Assembly (NCBI GenBank): GCA_031772625.1
Contig: CM062810.1
Coordinates: 870,809,650 to 870,873,649, forward strand
From: Pinus tabuliformis
Lineage: Eukaryota; Streptophyta; Pinopsida; Pinales; Pinaceae
Length of the DNA: 64,000 nucleotides
Direction of reading: 5' to 3'
The number at the start of each line of letters is the position of its first letter. Position 1 is the first letter of the stretch. The translations under genes were made by a program, and so were the position numbers. The notes below the pieces were generated by a model. It was not told the DNA's origin, ran no database searches, and worked only from the letters and a program-made list of their open reading frames with translations. Shown piece after piece: positions 10,660-22,603 of the stretch.

Positions 10660-12600
10660 GCGATGAGAGGGATATTACTTCCATACAACAATTTTCTTCT
10701 TTTTAATTTCACTGACGACATATACATTATTAAGGTTATGGTCACCTATTCCAACAAACTTCTTGAACATGGTTTCCCTAGTTCATACCCTTTAAAATGG
10801 AATGTGAGATCATATCATTGATCATACATTTGACTTGCACTTAGAAGATTTCATTTTAAACCTTAAACATATAGGAAATTTTTAGTTTTAGTCTTGCTAT
10901 TGTCAAGAATAATAGTGCCCTAAGAGGTATATTACTTCCATACAACAAATTTTCTTCTATTTAATTTCATTGATGACATATACATTATTTAAGGTTATGG
11001 TCACCTTTTCCAACAAAATTCTTGAACATGGTTTCCGTAGTTCATACCCTTTAAAATGGAATGTGAGATCATATCATTGATCATACATTTGACTTACACT
11101 TAGAAGATTTCATTTTAAACCTTCAACATATAGGACATTTTGAGTTTTAATCTTGCTATTGTCAAGAATAATAGTGGCCTTTCCAATTATCCTTCCTTAT
11201 GTATTATCTCCAAGAGTGACACTGCCTCCTATGGCTTCCTATATAGAGATGAATTTTCTCTTATCTCTTGTCATATGTTCTAAACACCCACTATCAATAT
11301 ACCATTGAATATATTTGTTTTGAACATGTAAATCTAGTCCACATTCTTGGTGATTTTCTTGATTTTTCTCCATATTTTGTGCATTTCTCTCTTTTCATGA
11401 TACTATCTTTTTCCTTGCCTTGATTTGAAAGCCTTATTGAGCTTATTTTGCAATTACATGCATTGTTCTCATAGTTATTACACTTGTAAAAATAACTGTG
11501 ATCTAATAGTGGATCAAATGAGTTGTATCTTCCAATACCGCCTTCATAAGTACTTCCAGATTTTTTGTTTACATAGCCATTCATTGAGGTCTTATGAGAT
11601 TGCCTCCTTCCATTTCTCACATAGTCATTCCTTTCATAACATCTGCAATTTATTTCCCTATGACCAAATATATCACAAGAAAATAAATAACCGAAGAAAA
11701 AATTTTAATACCAAAGGACTTGATGAAGAAATAGTTCTTAGGAATTGATTATGATTATATTTGTGAGAAAACTTAGATCTCTCCTAATCCTTCACTCCGT
11801 TTCTACTACTTCTTTTATTGTTGATAGGGTCATGTCTCTTGTAGTCCTTAAATTCATTTCTTATGTAACCTGTATTGTTGATATAACATTTTGATAATTC
11901 ATGTTTCTATTGGTCCTACCCTCCTTTTCTTGTACTACTTTCATTTTTCATAGAACTTTTGAGAACATCTACATAACTTTTAGTTTTTTTTTCATTTTCT
12001 TTCTTAATTTCTTTTTTCTTTTTGCTCTTTTGGGTTTATCATAATTCTATTTGTAGGAAAGAACTTTTTTGATGAAAGGAGACCTATAGAGACTTACAAG
12101 TTCCTCTTTAAGGTTTTCTTCTCCATAAAATTCCCAATACTCTAGTCATTTTTCTCTACTTGATTGTCTTATGTGTTTTTGTTGGCTTTTCTGTCCTAAT
12201 TTCATATGTAGTATGAATTCCGTGCAATTCATCCATTTTGCAATTATCCATATCTTTCATTTGTTCAATTTCATCTCCATCATAAGTGATTTGCATACTT
12301 TCCCATGTTTCTTTTGTTGTTTCACAATGTATCACCTTATCAAACTTTGATTCTAATAGACAACACAAGATGAAATTCATGTTTTTTGCATTATCTTTCC
12401 AACTTGATATGATAATAGGATTTATAGATCTTCACAACAATATATTACATAATGATAAATGTCAAATACAAGAGCCATTAGATAATACCTCATTATTTCC
12501 TTAAAGTAAGAATAATTTTTTCCATCAGACAGAGGAACCTTGATTGAACCTTCATGATTGACCATGGTCTTTCTGAGATATTCCTTCGAGTGGTCAGACT
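10660..12600 (-). mobile_element. Ty1/copia remnant (gag, protease, start of integrase)
   Basis: Minus strand, reading leftwards. Near 12550-12160 is a gag N-terminal region (VIHCETTKETWESMQ resembles the usual copia gag helix region). A damaged zinc-knuckle-like cysteine cluster follows near 11500, a protease neighbourhood near 11310, then the segment leading to integrase, with the copia words NVLYVEGLK and LLSVSQM near 11130-11070. Order and orientation match Ty1/copia. Integrase core, reverse transcriptase and RNase H are absent. It is heavily broken and old, and its 5' LTR is not recognised. Confidence 0.65.
10676..11169. repeat. 247-bp tandem duplication inside the copia remnant
   Basis: Units at 10676-10922 and 10923-11169 share long identical stretches, for example the words around CTTGAACATGGTTTCC. 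They cover the same part of the copia polyprotein twice. They have diverged by several percent, so the event postdates the element's insertion but is not recent. Confidence 0.85.
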
Positions 12601-12650
12601 AATTTTGAAGAAATTTTCTCTAATCCAAATTGGATTCACACTTATACTTG

Positions 12651-12680
12651 TGGGGTGGGGGGGTGGGGGGGATGGCGGGG
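12651..12680 (+). repeat. G-rich tract with quadruplex potential
   Basis: Four G-runs (4, 7, 7 and 4 bases, with a lone GG between the last two) are separated by loops of one to five bases. This fits the canonical four-run quadruplex pattern on the plus strand. It sits just upstream (in the element's sense) of the copia gag remnant. Confidence 0.75.
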
Positions 12681-12829
12681 TGTAGTTTGAATTAATATAA
12701 CACAATTTATTATTTATTTAAACATTCAAGCACCATAAAACATCATCCTCATAGTCATAACATGAAGGAAAATATATACATGGAATCCATTTTAAGAGAG
12801 AAACAAAACAATTATTTATACAAATATTT

Positions 12830-13110
12830 AGAGGAACCAACCTACTTATACAAAATTTATAGTAACCAACCTACTTAAAAAAAAAAGTTAGGCACCAATC
12901 TATGGGAGACACAAATTCCCTCTATTGCATTACAAGAACCAGATTATAGGAGACACTAATCCCCATAGCTCCTTTGTAGGAATAATCCTACATGAGATAC
13001 AAATCTCCTCAACTTATTTGTAGGAACAAACCTACAAAAGATACGAATCACCTTAGTTTATTTTTAGGCACCAACCTACAACAGACACCAATCCCCTCTC
13101 CTGTGTTGTA
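12830..13110. repeat. Decayed tandem repeat, about 60 bp period
   Basis: Four to five imperfect units share the pattern TAGG-AC-AA-CCTAC followed by AGA-AC-AATC-CC. They lie beside the copia remnant, where its leader or LTR would be expected. They may be LTR/leader minisatellite units of that element. Confidence 0.65.
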
Positions 13111-13787
13111 ACCTATTGTTCAATGGTCCACTTTTCTTCTTTGAATTCTATTCTATTTTCAGACTTTCTGTAGTTTCCCAACATTGTGTAGTTTTGATAA
13201 AGCACTTCCTTTAACTCAAACCTATATAACTACACTTTAATAGAATTGCACCTTCATATTACTTCAATATAACTAGATGTTTCCTTCAATTCCAGCTTTT
13301 AGAATTGTGTTGTGGGTTGATGAGCATAATATAACAAAACACCTCCTTTAATCCCAAATTTTCAAATATATTGGTTCTTACAATACTTTAGCATTATAAC
13401 ATATGCCATCATTATATCGTTAGGAATTTATTGGGTCCTTGAAAAAATTGAGGGTGTCATTTCACCTTTACTTGGTGTATCAAATAGAAAAATTTACTTT
13501 GTCTCTCACTGGAAATGAAAAAGTCTACCAACACACTTTATATTGGTTCTTTAGAGAAAAACCCAAAGTTAGTTAACACTAGAAAATCTTGTTTTTCGAC
13601 TCTAATGATAGGAAACCATTTTTCCACTTACTGATCAATTGTTCGCCAGTTGATGATCTGATCCATTGGGATATCAGATATCCAAGGATTTCTTGAACAT
13701 TGCACTTTTGTGTCTCCCTGTATGGCAAGGTTTGGTCTGAGGGATGATTGGTGTCGATGATTTGTCTCTCTAAATTCTTGACCCAAA
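13111..13787. other. Non-coding DNA, possibly decayed copia LTR or leader
   Basis: No coding frame or matched LTR is recognised. Its position upstream of the minus-strand gag remnant fits LTR or leader DNA, but no primer site was found. Confidence 0.3.
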
Positions 13788-14086
13788 CTAGGAAAATGCT
13801 AAGGATAGAAATTTACCTTAAATTTTAAAAACCTTAGTTAATATAACTAGCCCATAATATACAATATGTAAAATGTTTGGTGATATTTTTGTAAAAATAT
13901 TCAAATTTATAATATTTTTATATAAGATTCTATATAAATTTTTGACAAGTTTTAAGGTGAAATAATTTTATACTATAATATTAAGGCAAATCATTTTTAG
14001 ATAAAATGGAAATTAGGAAATCTTTTTATTGGAAAATGCGTGGAAAATTAGTCCACCTACAAATATTAGCCCCTAAAATTTCCTTT
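13788..14086 (+). mobile_element. hAT-like MITE, third copy
   Basis: About 300 bases align along their length with the MITE at 24103-24397. Shared words include GTAAAATGTTTGGTGATATT, AATTTTATACTATAAT and ATTAGCCCCTAAAATTT. The ends (CTAGGAAAATG left, AATTTCCTTT right) are degraded versions of the family termini. No 8-bp target duplication remains visible. It is non-coding; the short frame at 14006 is incidental. Confidence 0.6.
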
Positions 14087-15060
14087 GGGTGGAGGGCACT
14101 AAGGGCCAAAATTACAAAATCTCACTTTATAAAAGAATATCGTCAAAATCCCAAAAAACCTTTAACACTAAAAAAAATTACAAAAAAAAAAAAAAATTGG
14201 GATCGAGTGATGACAAATATTTCTATTAAGTATTGGAAAATTCATTATCATATGATCGGACCAAGAACTATGGTATCACGATAACAAGGTATTCAATAAA
14301 CATTGCAAATTTTGATAGGAAATATGCTAAGAGATTAAATACCCTAAGGCTATACCTAACACCTCTGTGCCCCGATATTGAGAATATGCACTTACAAGGG
14401 CTTGAAATATCGATAAAACACAAAAATGTGTATTTAAATAATGTGTCTATATGGTGATATTTTATGGGCTTAAGCCTTTAGCTTCTTCACCTACGAACCA
14501 CACAATGGAGAGATACCATGATTCAAATTATTGGAAGATCCTATGATTCTACACCTTTTTAATAAAATGTTGATATGGTGATATGTCAAGGGCTTTTAGC
14601 CCTCAAGTGGTACACCTTAGCACCTTTCAGACCAAGCGTTGTGAAAAAGGACTATGGAAATTAAAATATTAGGAATAAACAAGAAAACATACCTTTAAAA
14701 CACTCTGATATTTTGAGGGTCTAGTATATAGACCAACAACTGATGCCAAATTATATATCCCATTGAATAATTGAGAAACTCCAAACTTAACTAATTTGAA
14801 ATGTTTCCATGTTATAAAAAAATTTGATAGTTTAAGCTCTTTTCTCCTTCCCTCCAGTATGGCTCAGTATTAAGAGTGGTTTCTTTTAATATAACAAACT
14901 TCTTAAACTCTTTGTGATACTTTGATCGCTCCTCACACCTCAAGCTTCTTCTTCACCACCTCACTCTTTTTCATACATACTCCTCTTCTCCTTTGCTTCT
15001 CTATTTACTTGCCTTATATTACACAAATACATGTGCACACTTTTAATTCTTCTCACCTCT

Positions 15061-15063
<3 letters not shown>
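14087..15063. other. AT-rich DNA with no recognised gene
   Basis: It contains an A-run at about 14182-14195 and two related stretches near 14452 and 14575 that both start TATGGTGATAT and carry small palindromes around GGGCTTAAGCC and AGGGCTTTTAGCCCT. No protein or RNA gene was identified. Confidence 0.4.
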
Positions 15064-15113
<50 letters not shown>

Positions 15114-15142
15114 GATAGATAGATAGATAGATAGATAGATAT
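15064..15142. repeat. Compound microsatellite (AT)n-(AGAT)n
   Basis: About 22 AT dinucleotides (15064-15109) are followed by AGAC and about seven AGAT tetranucleotides. The overlapping low-complexity open frames (YIYIYI and LSIYLSIY) are translations of the repeat, not genes. Confidence 0.97.
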
Positions 15143-16808
15143 AAAGCATTAACATCCATAATGCCGTATTTAAAATAACTTTTGTTGCGCTTGGCTTGAC
15201 TTATCCAATATCCCCCTTGAATCATGCCCATTCTTTCTCTAACTTGCATGGATCCATTATTCTTGTTATTTTGACCAACTTCAATATCAATCTCCCCCTA
15301 ACTTGATCACGTATGGTAGACGCTTAGGGATCCTATAGTCCATGAAGAGGAGGTTGGAGGCATGAATATTAGTGTGGGTAATTCTTAAGATAGAATCAAA
15401 TGGATGTGTAAGATTTAGGTAAGAGGATAGAAACATAGAGAATATCATCTAAATGTATGTTCTCAACTAAAGGCTAGTAATGAAATTTTCATGAATGAGC
15501 AACAATTGATTAATACTTAGATTCTACAAATATTAAATCATTTACAAAGGAAAATGGATAAAATTTTAATTCAAGGTAACTAAAGGAACACAATTCTTTA
15601 GTTTAAATGGAGGATGTTGGAATTTCAAAGAATTTTAAGAGTGTTGGTAGGCATCAACATCACTCCTATATTCAACTAGGAGGGCTTATGCTTCCTCAAA
15701 ATTTGAGTATTCTAAGCATATCACAAGCTAAAAAATAAAGGAGGAAATTTGAATTGGACAATTTTCAAGGACAACTTAGGAGTATTAAACCTCCAATCAC
15801 TTATGGTTAACATAAGAAGGGTGAGGAAGATAAATCTTAGTAACTAGAGATAAGCAAGTATATCTAATTACATAATCACTCATCTAACTTATAGGTTTGA
15901 ATTGCAATTTAGAACTTGAAGGGAAAACGAAACATGTAATGAGAGTAAGTAAAAGAAGTTAAACACTTGGATGAGAAGCATATTTCATGGGGGGAACTCA
16001 TAAAATATTTCTAGAAGAAATATTTGTCAGAACAGTATTATTAAAGGAAAATTCAAGATTTCTTTGAAATCAAGGTGTGAAGCATGATAATCGAGGAATA
16101 TGAAAGGAATATCGTTGAATCATTGAGGTATGTTAGTTTTATTAAGGATGAAAATATAAAAATGCAAGGATTTTCAAGTGGTTTGCATCATTGTATAGTT
16201 GCAAAATTAAATTTGACGAGTATAATAATTTGGATGAAGCTATAAAGTAGGATGACTACATTTATGAATAAAACAAAAATAGGCGAAATTTCTAGAGAAC
16301 TTGAGATGAAAAGAAGAGGACTAATGTGGAGGAGAGGAAGAAAGGATATAAATCTTCATTTTTCAATATCAAATCTCAATTAAATCAACAAACCTATCTA
16401 ACCCAAAGTTAGCTAACAAGACCTGATTCATTAGGAAAAGGTTTAATATTTCATCCCATTAGGTGTTAGGATTATGAGGAAGAATCCATGTATATATTTT
16501 TTCCTCACCAAAAAGACAAAATATGATTATACACCATATTCAAGGAATTGATACAATGGAGGAAATAAGTAGAAGGATCCTTGGAATCTATGTATCATTG
16601 GAAAATAGGGAAACAAATCACCAAGATCACAAGATCAAAATCAAAAGTAACATATACAATCATCCTATTTCCGTTTTTAATTGATTTTGGAGCTATCTAT
16701 TGCTATATTTATTCTAAAATTATTGAAATATTTTATTTAAATAAAAACAAGCATTCTAGGACTTGGTTGCTTCAAATAGCTATAGGTGGTAAGAGAAGGA
16801 TAACTAAA

Positions 16809-18026
16809 TGATGCAGGAGCATCGGAACGGGCCAGCAATGTGGAAAATTGTCCACATGTTGTGGCCTGACAGGGTGAAATTCGTCGCTGAATCTAGTTTG
16901 CTAAAGAGGTCGACTTCATAAATAATTGTGATAAGATTGTTGTAACAGGTGTAAGAGGCTGCAAATAGATAAGAGTTTTATTGTTAGAATTTTTATATTT
17001 AGAAGATTATGTATCGAGTAGTTAGAGAGAGTAACGGTTAGACAGTTGTATGAAACAAGAGATTTTTTTCGTGGGAAAGTTAGTTTTTGTGTGGGTGATC
17101 TTGAGAGCGCGAGCTCAGAAGGGAGGAAAAAAAAACAACCGTGTGTCGTGTGTGTGTAATAGAGTCAGTTATTCCATGTAATTGAAAAAAAACAAAACAC
17201 AGAGCTTTAGTTGATAAACAATTTCATATGGTGCGCAACGATGTGTGAAGAATGGGGAAAAGATCATGTGTCGAATTCTGTGTTTAATCGTTGATTAATG
17301 TGATTGCGTTTAAATTTTAATTTTAAAGATCCTTGTGCAGGAATCTGGACAGTTAATTGAGCATATAAACCAGCACTGCCAAATCTGATTTCGGATCGGA
17401 TCATAACGCTGAAAAATTGGCAAATGCAGAACCCCGAAGTTGTGGATCGGAGTCGATGTGGAGTGTTAGCTGTGTAATTAAAGGCTCAGCAAACTGGAGT
17501 GTTAGTTGTGTTAGCTATGTATTAATACAACAGAGTATATTAATATCCAGACTCTCGTGAGCGATTCCAGTCAGATTGCATGGAATCTGGAAAAGCATTA
17601 ATATTTATATGTTAACTTATGGTGTGACCGCCGATGATGAAACGAATTGTGTTGTAAAACGGTCAACCCATATACACGTAGGACCAATCTGTAATTGTTT
17701 TGTTTATAATCGACGCACAATGTAGTTATGTTGAAAATGTTTTTTTTGGTAAAGAAAAACAGTGGTTTGAATCCATCAAAGAGAGCGGAAAGAATTGGAT
17801 GGATTGCACCTGTATGAATGGATCGGAAGAATTCAGTTCTCAGTCTTAGTTGAAACAGGGTTTTCATTTCGGCATTCCGGCCTTTTAATATTTTTTTTTT
17901 AAATCAACAAGATTTTTCTGTTTATTTCTTTCGCTATTGATTGTAAAAGAATTGGATTGCGCACAGGAATTAGGCGCAATAAGTTTTGGTATAGAACCAG
18001 ATTGCGCACAGGGATTGGGCGCATCA
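16809..18026 (+). repeat. 5' LTR of the nested gypsy
   Basis: It begins TGATGCAGGAGCATC and ends GCGCATCA, pairing with 22604-23823. The last 72 bases hold two copies of a 45-bp motif (see 17955-18047). Confidence 0.95.
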
Positions 18027-18047
18027 TAATTTTTGGTATCAGAGCCA
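17955..18047 (+). repeat. 45-bp tandem duplication across the LTR/primer-site junction
   Basis: Unit 1 (17955-17999) runs GATTGCGCACAGGAATTAGG... then TTTTGGTATAGAACC. Unit 2 starts at 18000 with GATTGCGCACAGGGATTGGG, crosses the LTR end at 18026 and finishes in the working primer site TTTTGGTATCAGAGCC. So the first unit holds a relic of an LTR end plus primer site, now inside the LTR. The same relic is in the 3' LTR at 23752-23796. Confidence 0.85.
18034..18046 (+). promoter_or_regulatory. Primer-binding site, initiator tRNA-Met type
   Basis: TGGTATCAGAGCC begins seven bases after the 5' LTR, matching the standard plant site complementary to initiator-methionine tRNA. It fixes the plus orientation. 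Confidence 0.9.
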
Positions 18048-21000
18048 AATTAGCAGGTGGTTGCAGCAAAGATGCCGCCAAGGAGAGGAATTGGTCGAGG
18101 GAGACCAGAACCAAATGCCATCCTGATAGAAGAAGTGCGAAGACTGCGTGAACAAATGGAGACAATGGAAACAACCCAGAGAAGAGCACCTGATGAGAGA
18201 ACTGAGAGTTCTTCAGAAGAATCTGATGAAGAGGTGGAAGCAGGAGAAGAAAATGAAACTGCCAAAGTCCTCAAGATGCTGGCAAAAGTTGGAAGCAAAC
18301 CCAAGATAGAAATTTCCATGTATGAAGGGAGTTTGAATTCAGAAGAGCTCATGGATTGGATCAAATCCATAGATTAGTATTTTGATTATGAAGAGGTTAA
18401 GGAGAATAAAAGGGTGAAGTTTGCAGTCACTAGACTGAAGGGCCATGTAGCCATTTGGTGGGACGAGTTACAGACATCAAGAACAAGAAAGGGAAAATCT
18501 AAGATCAAGCAGTGGGATAAAATGGTAAGCAAACTAAAAGCCAAGTTTTTGCCTAAAGACTATCATTTAAATCTTTTTAAGCAGATGCAAAATCTAAAGC
18601 AAAAAGGAATGTCTGTTAAAGAATATACTGAAGAATTTTACAGGTTAAGCATCCGAACAGGGCATGTAGAAGATGACTTGGAAAAAGTAGCCAGATATGT
18701 TAATGGGCTAAGGTATGAGATCCAAGATGAGATTAGCCTGTTAAGTTTGAAAACTATTGAAGATGCCTGTCAAGCAAGTTTGAAAGCAGAGAAGAAAATA
18801 TTGTGGAAACAGAGTCAAAGAAATAGAGGAAAGAGCCCAGCAAGAGGTAGAGGATCAGCCAGATCCAGAGGAACATAACATCAGTTCGAAGCAGGAAGTC
18901 CAAGCAGCAGATCACCATAGATGGGTGAATCTAGTAGAGGGAGATTCACGCCTAGAGGAAGAGGGCGAGGAAGAGATGTTAGGTGTTATACCTGTGGAGA
19001 ATGGGGACATATGTCGCGGGACTGTCCTCATAACAAATCAGCAAGCCAGAGGGGTGCAAATGTGGCTGAGGCAAAGCCGGAACCACCTCGACTTGTAGAG
19101 AAGGAAGAACCACCGGAGGAAGGTGAATCATTGCTGCTCAGAAGAACTTTGTTGAGATCAGAAAAGGAGATTGGAGAACCTGCGCAAAGAAAGAATTTGT
19201 TCAGAACTACATGCAAATCGAAGGGTAAGTGTTGTAAGGTGATAATTGATAGCGGGAGTACTGACAATCTTGTGTCTACAGAGATGGTGGAAAAACTTGG
19301 GTTAACAAGAAAAGCGCATCCTGCACCTTACAAAGTATCTTGGCTTCAGAAGGGTCATCAAGTCACCGTGACAGAACAATGTAATGTGGAAATGCAGATT
19401 GGCACATACAGAGATGTGATTTTATGTGACATAATGCCCATGGACATATGTCACCTGTTATTGGGGAGACCATGGCAATTTGACCGAAAGGCGATTCATG
19501 ATGGAAGAAGAAATACATACACCATATAAAAGGATGGAGTTAAGCATACGTTGCTGCCAGTGAAGAATGATGCTGATAAAGAGCTGCCTGAAAATAATAT
19601 TATGCTGATCAGTGGCAAAGAATTTCTACAAGAGGTGGATAAAAGCGCAGAGATGCATTTTGTTATCGTGGGAAGGCCAAAGGTAATTTTAACCTCCACA
19701 AATTTACATGATTTTCCTGAAGAAATTCAATCTGTGTTAAATAGTTACATGGATATCATTGTGGATGAATTACCAAATGAATTACCACCGGTTAGGAGTA
19801 TAAGTCACCATATCAACTTAATACCAGGAGCAAGTCTACCTAACAAAGCTGCATATAGATTAACTCCTCAGGAAAATGCAGAAGTTGCAAGACAGGTTCA
19901 AGAGCTGATGGACAAGGGGCTGATTCGAGAAAGTCTGAGTCTGTGTGCTGTACCAACGGTTCTTAGTCCAAAAAAGGGAGGATAATGGTGCATGTGCATC
20001 GATTCCAGAGCTATCAACAAGATAACAGTCAGGTATAGATTTCCTTTGCCCAGGATGGATGATTTAATGGATTGTTTAAGTGGATCTAGGTACTTTACTA
20101 AGATAGATCTGAAAAGCGGGTATCATCAGATCAGAATCCGGGAAGGCGATGAGTGGAAAACAGCTTTCAAAACCAACAGTGGACTGTATGAATGGTTAGT
20201 GATGCCTTTTGGGCTCACTAATGCGCCTAGCACATTCATGAGACTAATGAATGAGGTTCTAAAAGAATATACAGGTAAATTTGTTGTTGTTTACCTTGAT
20301 GATATTCTAGTTTTCAGCAAAAGTAAAGAGGAACATTTGGAACACTTGAAGTTAGTTTTGAAAACTCTGCAGAAAGAGAAACTACTAATCAATCTGAAGA
20401 AATGTAGTTTCATGAAAGAGGAGCTGGTATATTTGGGATTTGTGATTTCCAGAGATGGTTTGAAAATGGATCCGGAAAAGGTACAAGCAATCAAAAACTG
20501 GCCTACTCCAAGGAGTGTCTTTGAGGTAAGAAGTTTCCATGGACTTGCTAGTTTCTACCGAAAATTTATAAAGGGGTTTAGTCAAGTTTGTGCACCAATC
20601 CTTGAGACAATCAAGGAGGTCAATCAGCCATTTCGATGGACAAAAGCAGCTAATAGGAATTTTAATTTGTTGAAAAGAAAGATAACATAAAAGCCTATTC
20701 TAGCCTTACCAAATTTCGAGAAAGTCTTTCAAGTGGAAACCGATGCAAGTGGAGAAGCAGTTGGTGTGATGCTAAGCCAAGAGCAAAGGCCGATAGCATA
20801 TTTCAGCGAGAAGTTAAATGATGCAAAGAAAAAATATTCTTCTTATGATAAATAATTTTACGCTATTGTGCAGGCATTAAAAAAATGGAGGCATTACTTG
20901 CTACCGAAGGAGTTCATCTTATATTCAGACAACCATGCTTTGCAGTTTATTAATAATCAGCCAAAGCTAAATCAGAAGCACGCCAAGTTGGTGGAATTTC

Positions 21001-22603
21001 TGCAAAGTTTCACTTTTGTAATAAAGCATAAAAGTGGTAAGTCTAACAAAGTGGCGGATGCATTGAGCAGAGTAAGTTTTCTTTTGCAAGAATTTAAAGT
21101 GGGTGTTGTAGGATTTGATGAAATGATAGAAATGTACAAGGATGATGAGGATTTTAAAGACATCTACACAATAGTGCAGAATTCGGTGAGCAATAACAGA
21201 AGTCAATGGATGGATTACCTTGTTCAAGGAGGCCTGTTATTTAAAAGCAACAAATTATGCATTCCTAAATGTTCCATGTGAGAGAACATCATTAAAGAGA
21301 AGCACAGTGGAGGATTGTCTGGTCATTTTGGACAAGACAAAACTTTCGCTCAGGTGAATGCTTTTTATTATTGGCCTAAAATGCAAACTGATGTTAAAAA
21401 GTTTGTTGAGAAATGCAGGGTATGTCAGTATGCCAAAGGAAGGAGTCAAAATACCGGATTATATCAGCCATTGCCCATACCAGATCGACCATGGGATGCA
21501 GTGAGTATGGAATTTGTTTTGGGTTTACCAAAAACTCAGAGAGGAAATGATTCTATTTATGTTGTTGTAGACAGATTTTCTAAAATGGCCCATTTTATTG
21601 CTTGTAAGAAGACTAATGATGCCACACACATAGCAAATTTATTCTTTTCAGAGATTGTAAGATTGCATGGTTTGCCTGTAAGTATTGTATCAGATCGAGA
21701 CACTAAATTTGTAGGGCATTTCTGGAGGACACTTTGGAAGAAACTGGGAACTAAACTCAGTTTTAGTTCAGCTTACCATCCTCAAACGGATGGTCAAACT
21801 GAAGTTGTAAACAGAAGCTTGGGGAATATATTAAGAAGTTTGGTACATCAGAATCCCAAACAGTGGGATCTAGCATTAGCTCAAGCTGAATTTGCTTACA
21901 ATGACACACCAAACCAAAGTACTGGAATGAGTCCATTTCAGATTGTCTTTGGAATGCATCCGAGAGGAGTATATGAGCTAAGAGACTTGGGGAAACAAGA
22001 AGCTAGAAGTGCAAGTGCTGAAGATTTTGTTGAACAAATGCAGAAACTACAGGAAGAGGTTAAAGGTAAACTATAGGAAAGCAGCAAGAGATACAAGCAG
22101 AGAGCAGATTTGAGAAGGAGAGAAAAAGAGTTTCAGGTAGGAGATTTGGTCATGGCATATTTGAGAAAAGAGAGATTTCCTACAAAAACTTACAATAAGC
22201 TGAAACTGAAGAAGATAGGGCCATGTAAAATCAAAAGGAAATTTTCAGCCAATGCATATGAGATTGAGTTGCCGGAAGGGATCGGAATATCTCCCATTTT
22301 TAATATTGCAGACTTGTATCCATTCAGAGAGGCAGAAACAGAATTGCAGACTGAAGCTACAGGTGATGAAGTTCAAACTGTGGATTGGAAAGAACAGGTA
22401 CCAAAAACATTCAAGAAAGAAGTTGAAGCTACTTTATATCATAGGATATCCAAGAAAACTCGAGGACAGACATATTTTCAGTATCTTGTCAAGTGGAAAG
22501 AGCAGCCAATAGAAGATTCCAGTTGGTTGACAGCAACTGAATTGCAGAAATATGGCATAAATCTTGAAAGTTTAAAGAACCAATCTTTTCTTCTCCGGGA
22601 GTC

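Noticed and set aside
13788-14086. 8-bp target duplication for the third MITE copy
   Set aside because: The left flank GACCCAAA has no match on the right; the copy was kept on internal similarity only.
15043-15249. Minus-strand frame with IYIYIY and SIYLSIYL runs
   Set aside because: It is a translation of the AT/AGAT microsatellite.
13100-15400. 5' LTR partner for the LTR at 27604-28854
   Set aside because: No stretch here matches its TGTAATAGCCC start or GTGTTACA end.
17957-18189. Overlapping frames at the end of the 5' LTR of the nested gypsy (similar ones at 23696-23916)
   Set aside because: They only translate the LTR end and the 45-bp duplicated unit; real gag starts at 18072.
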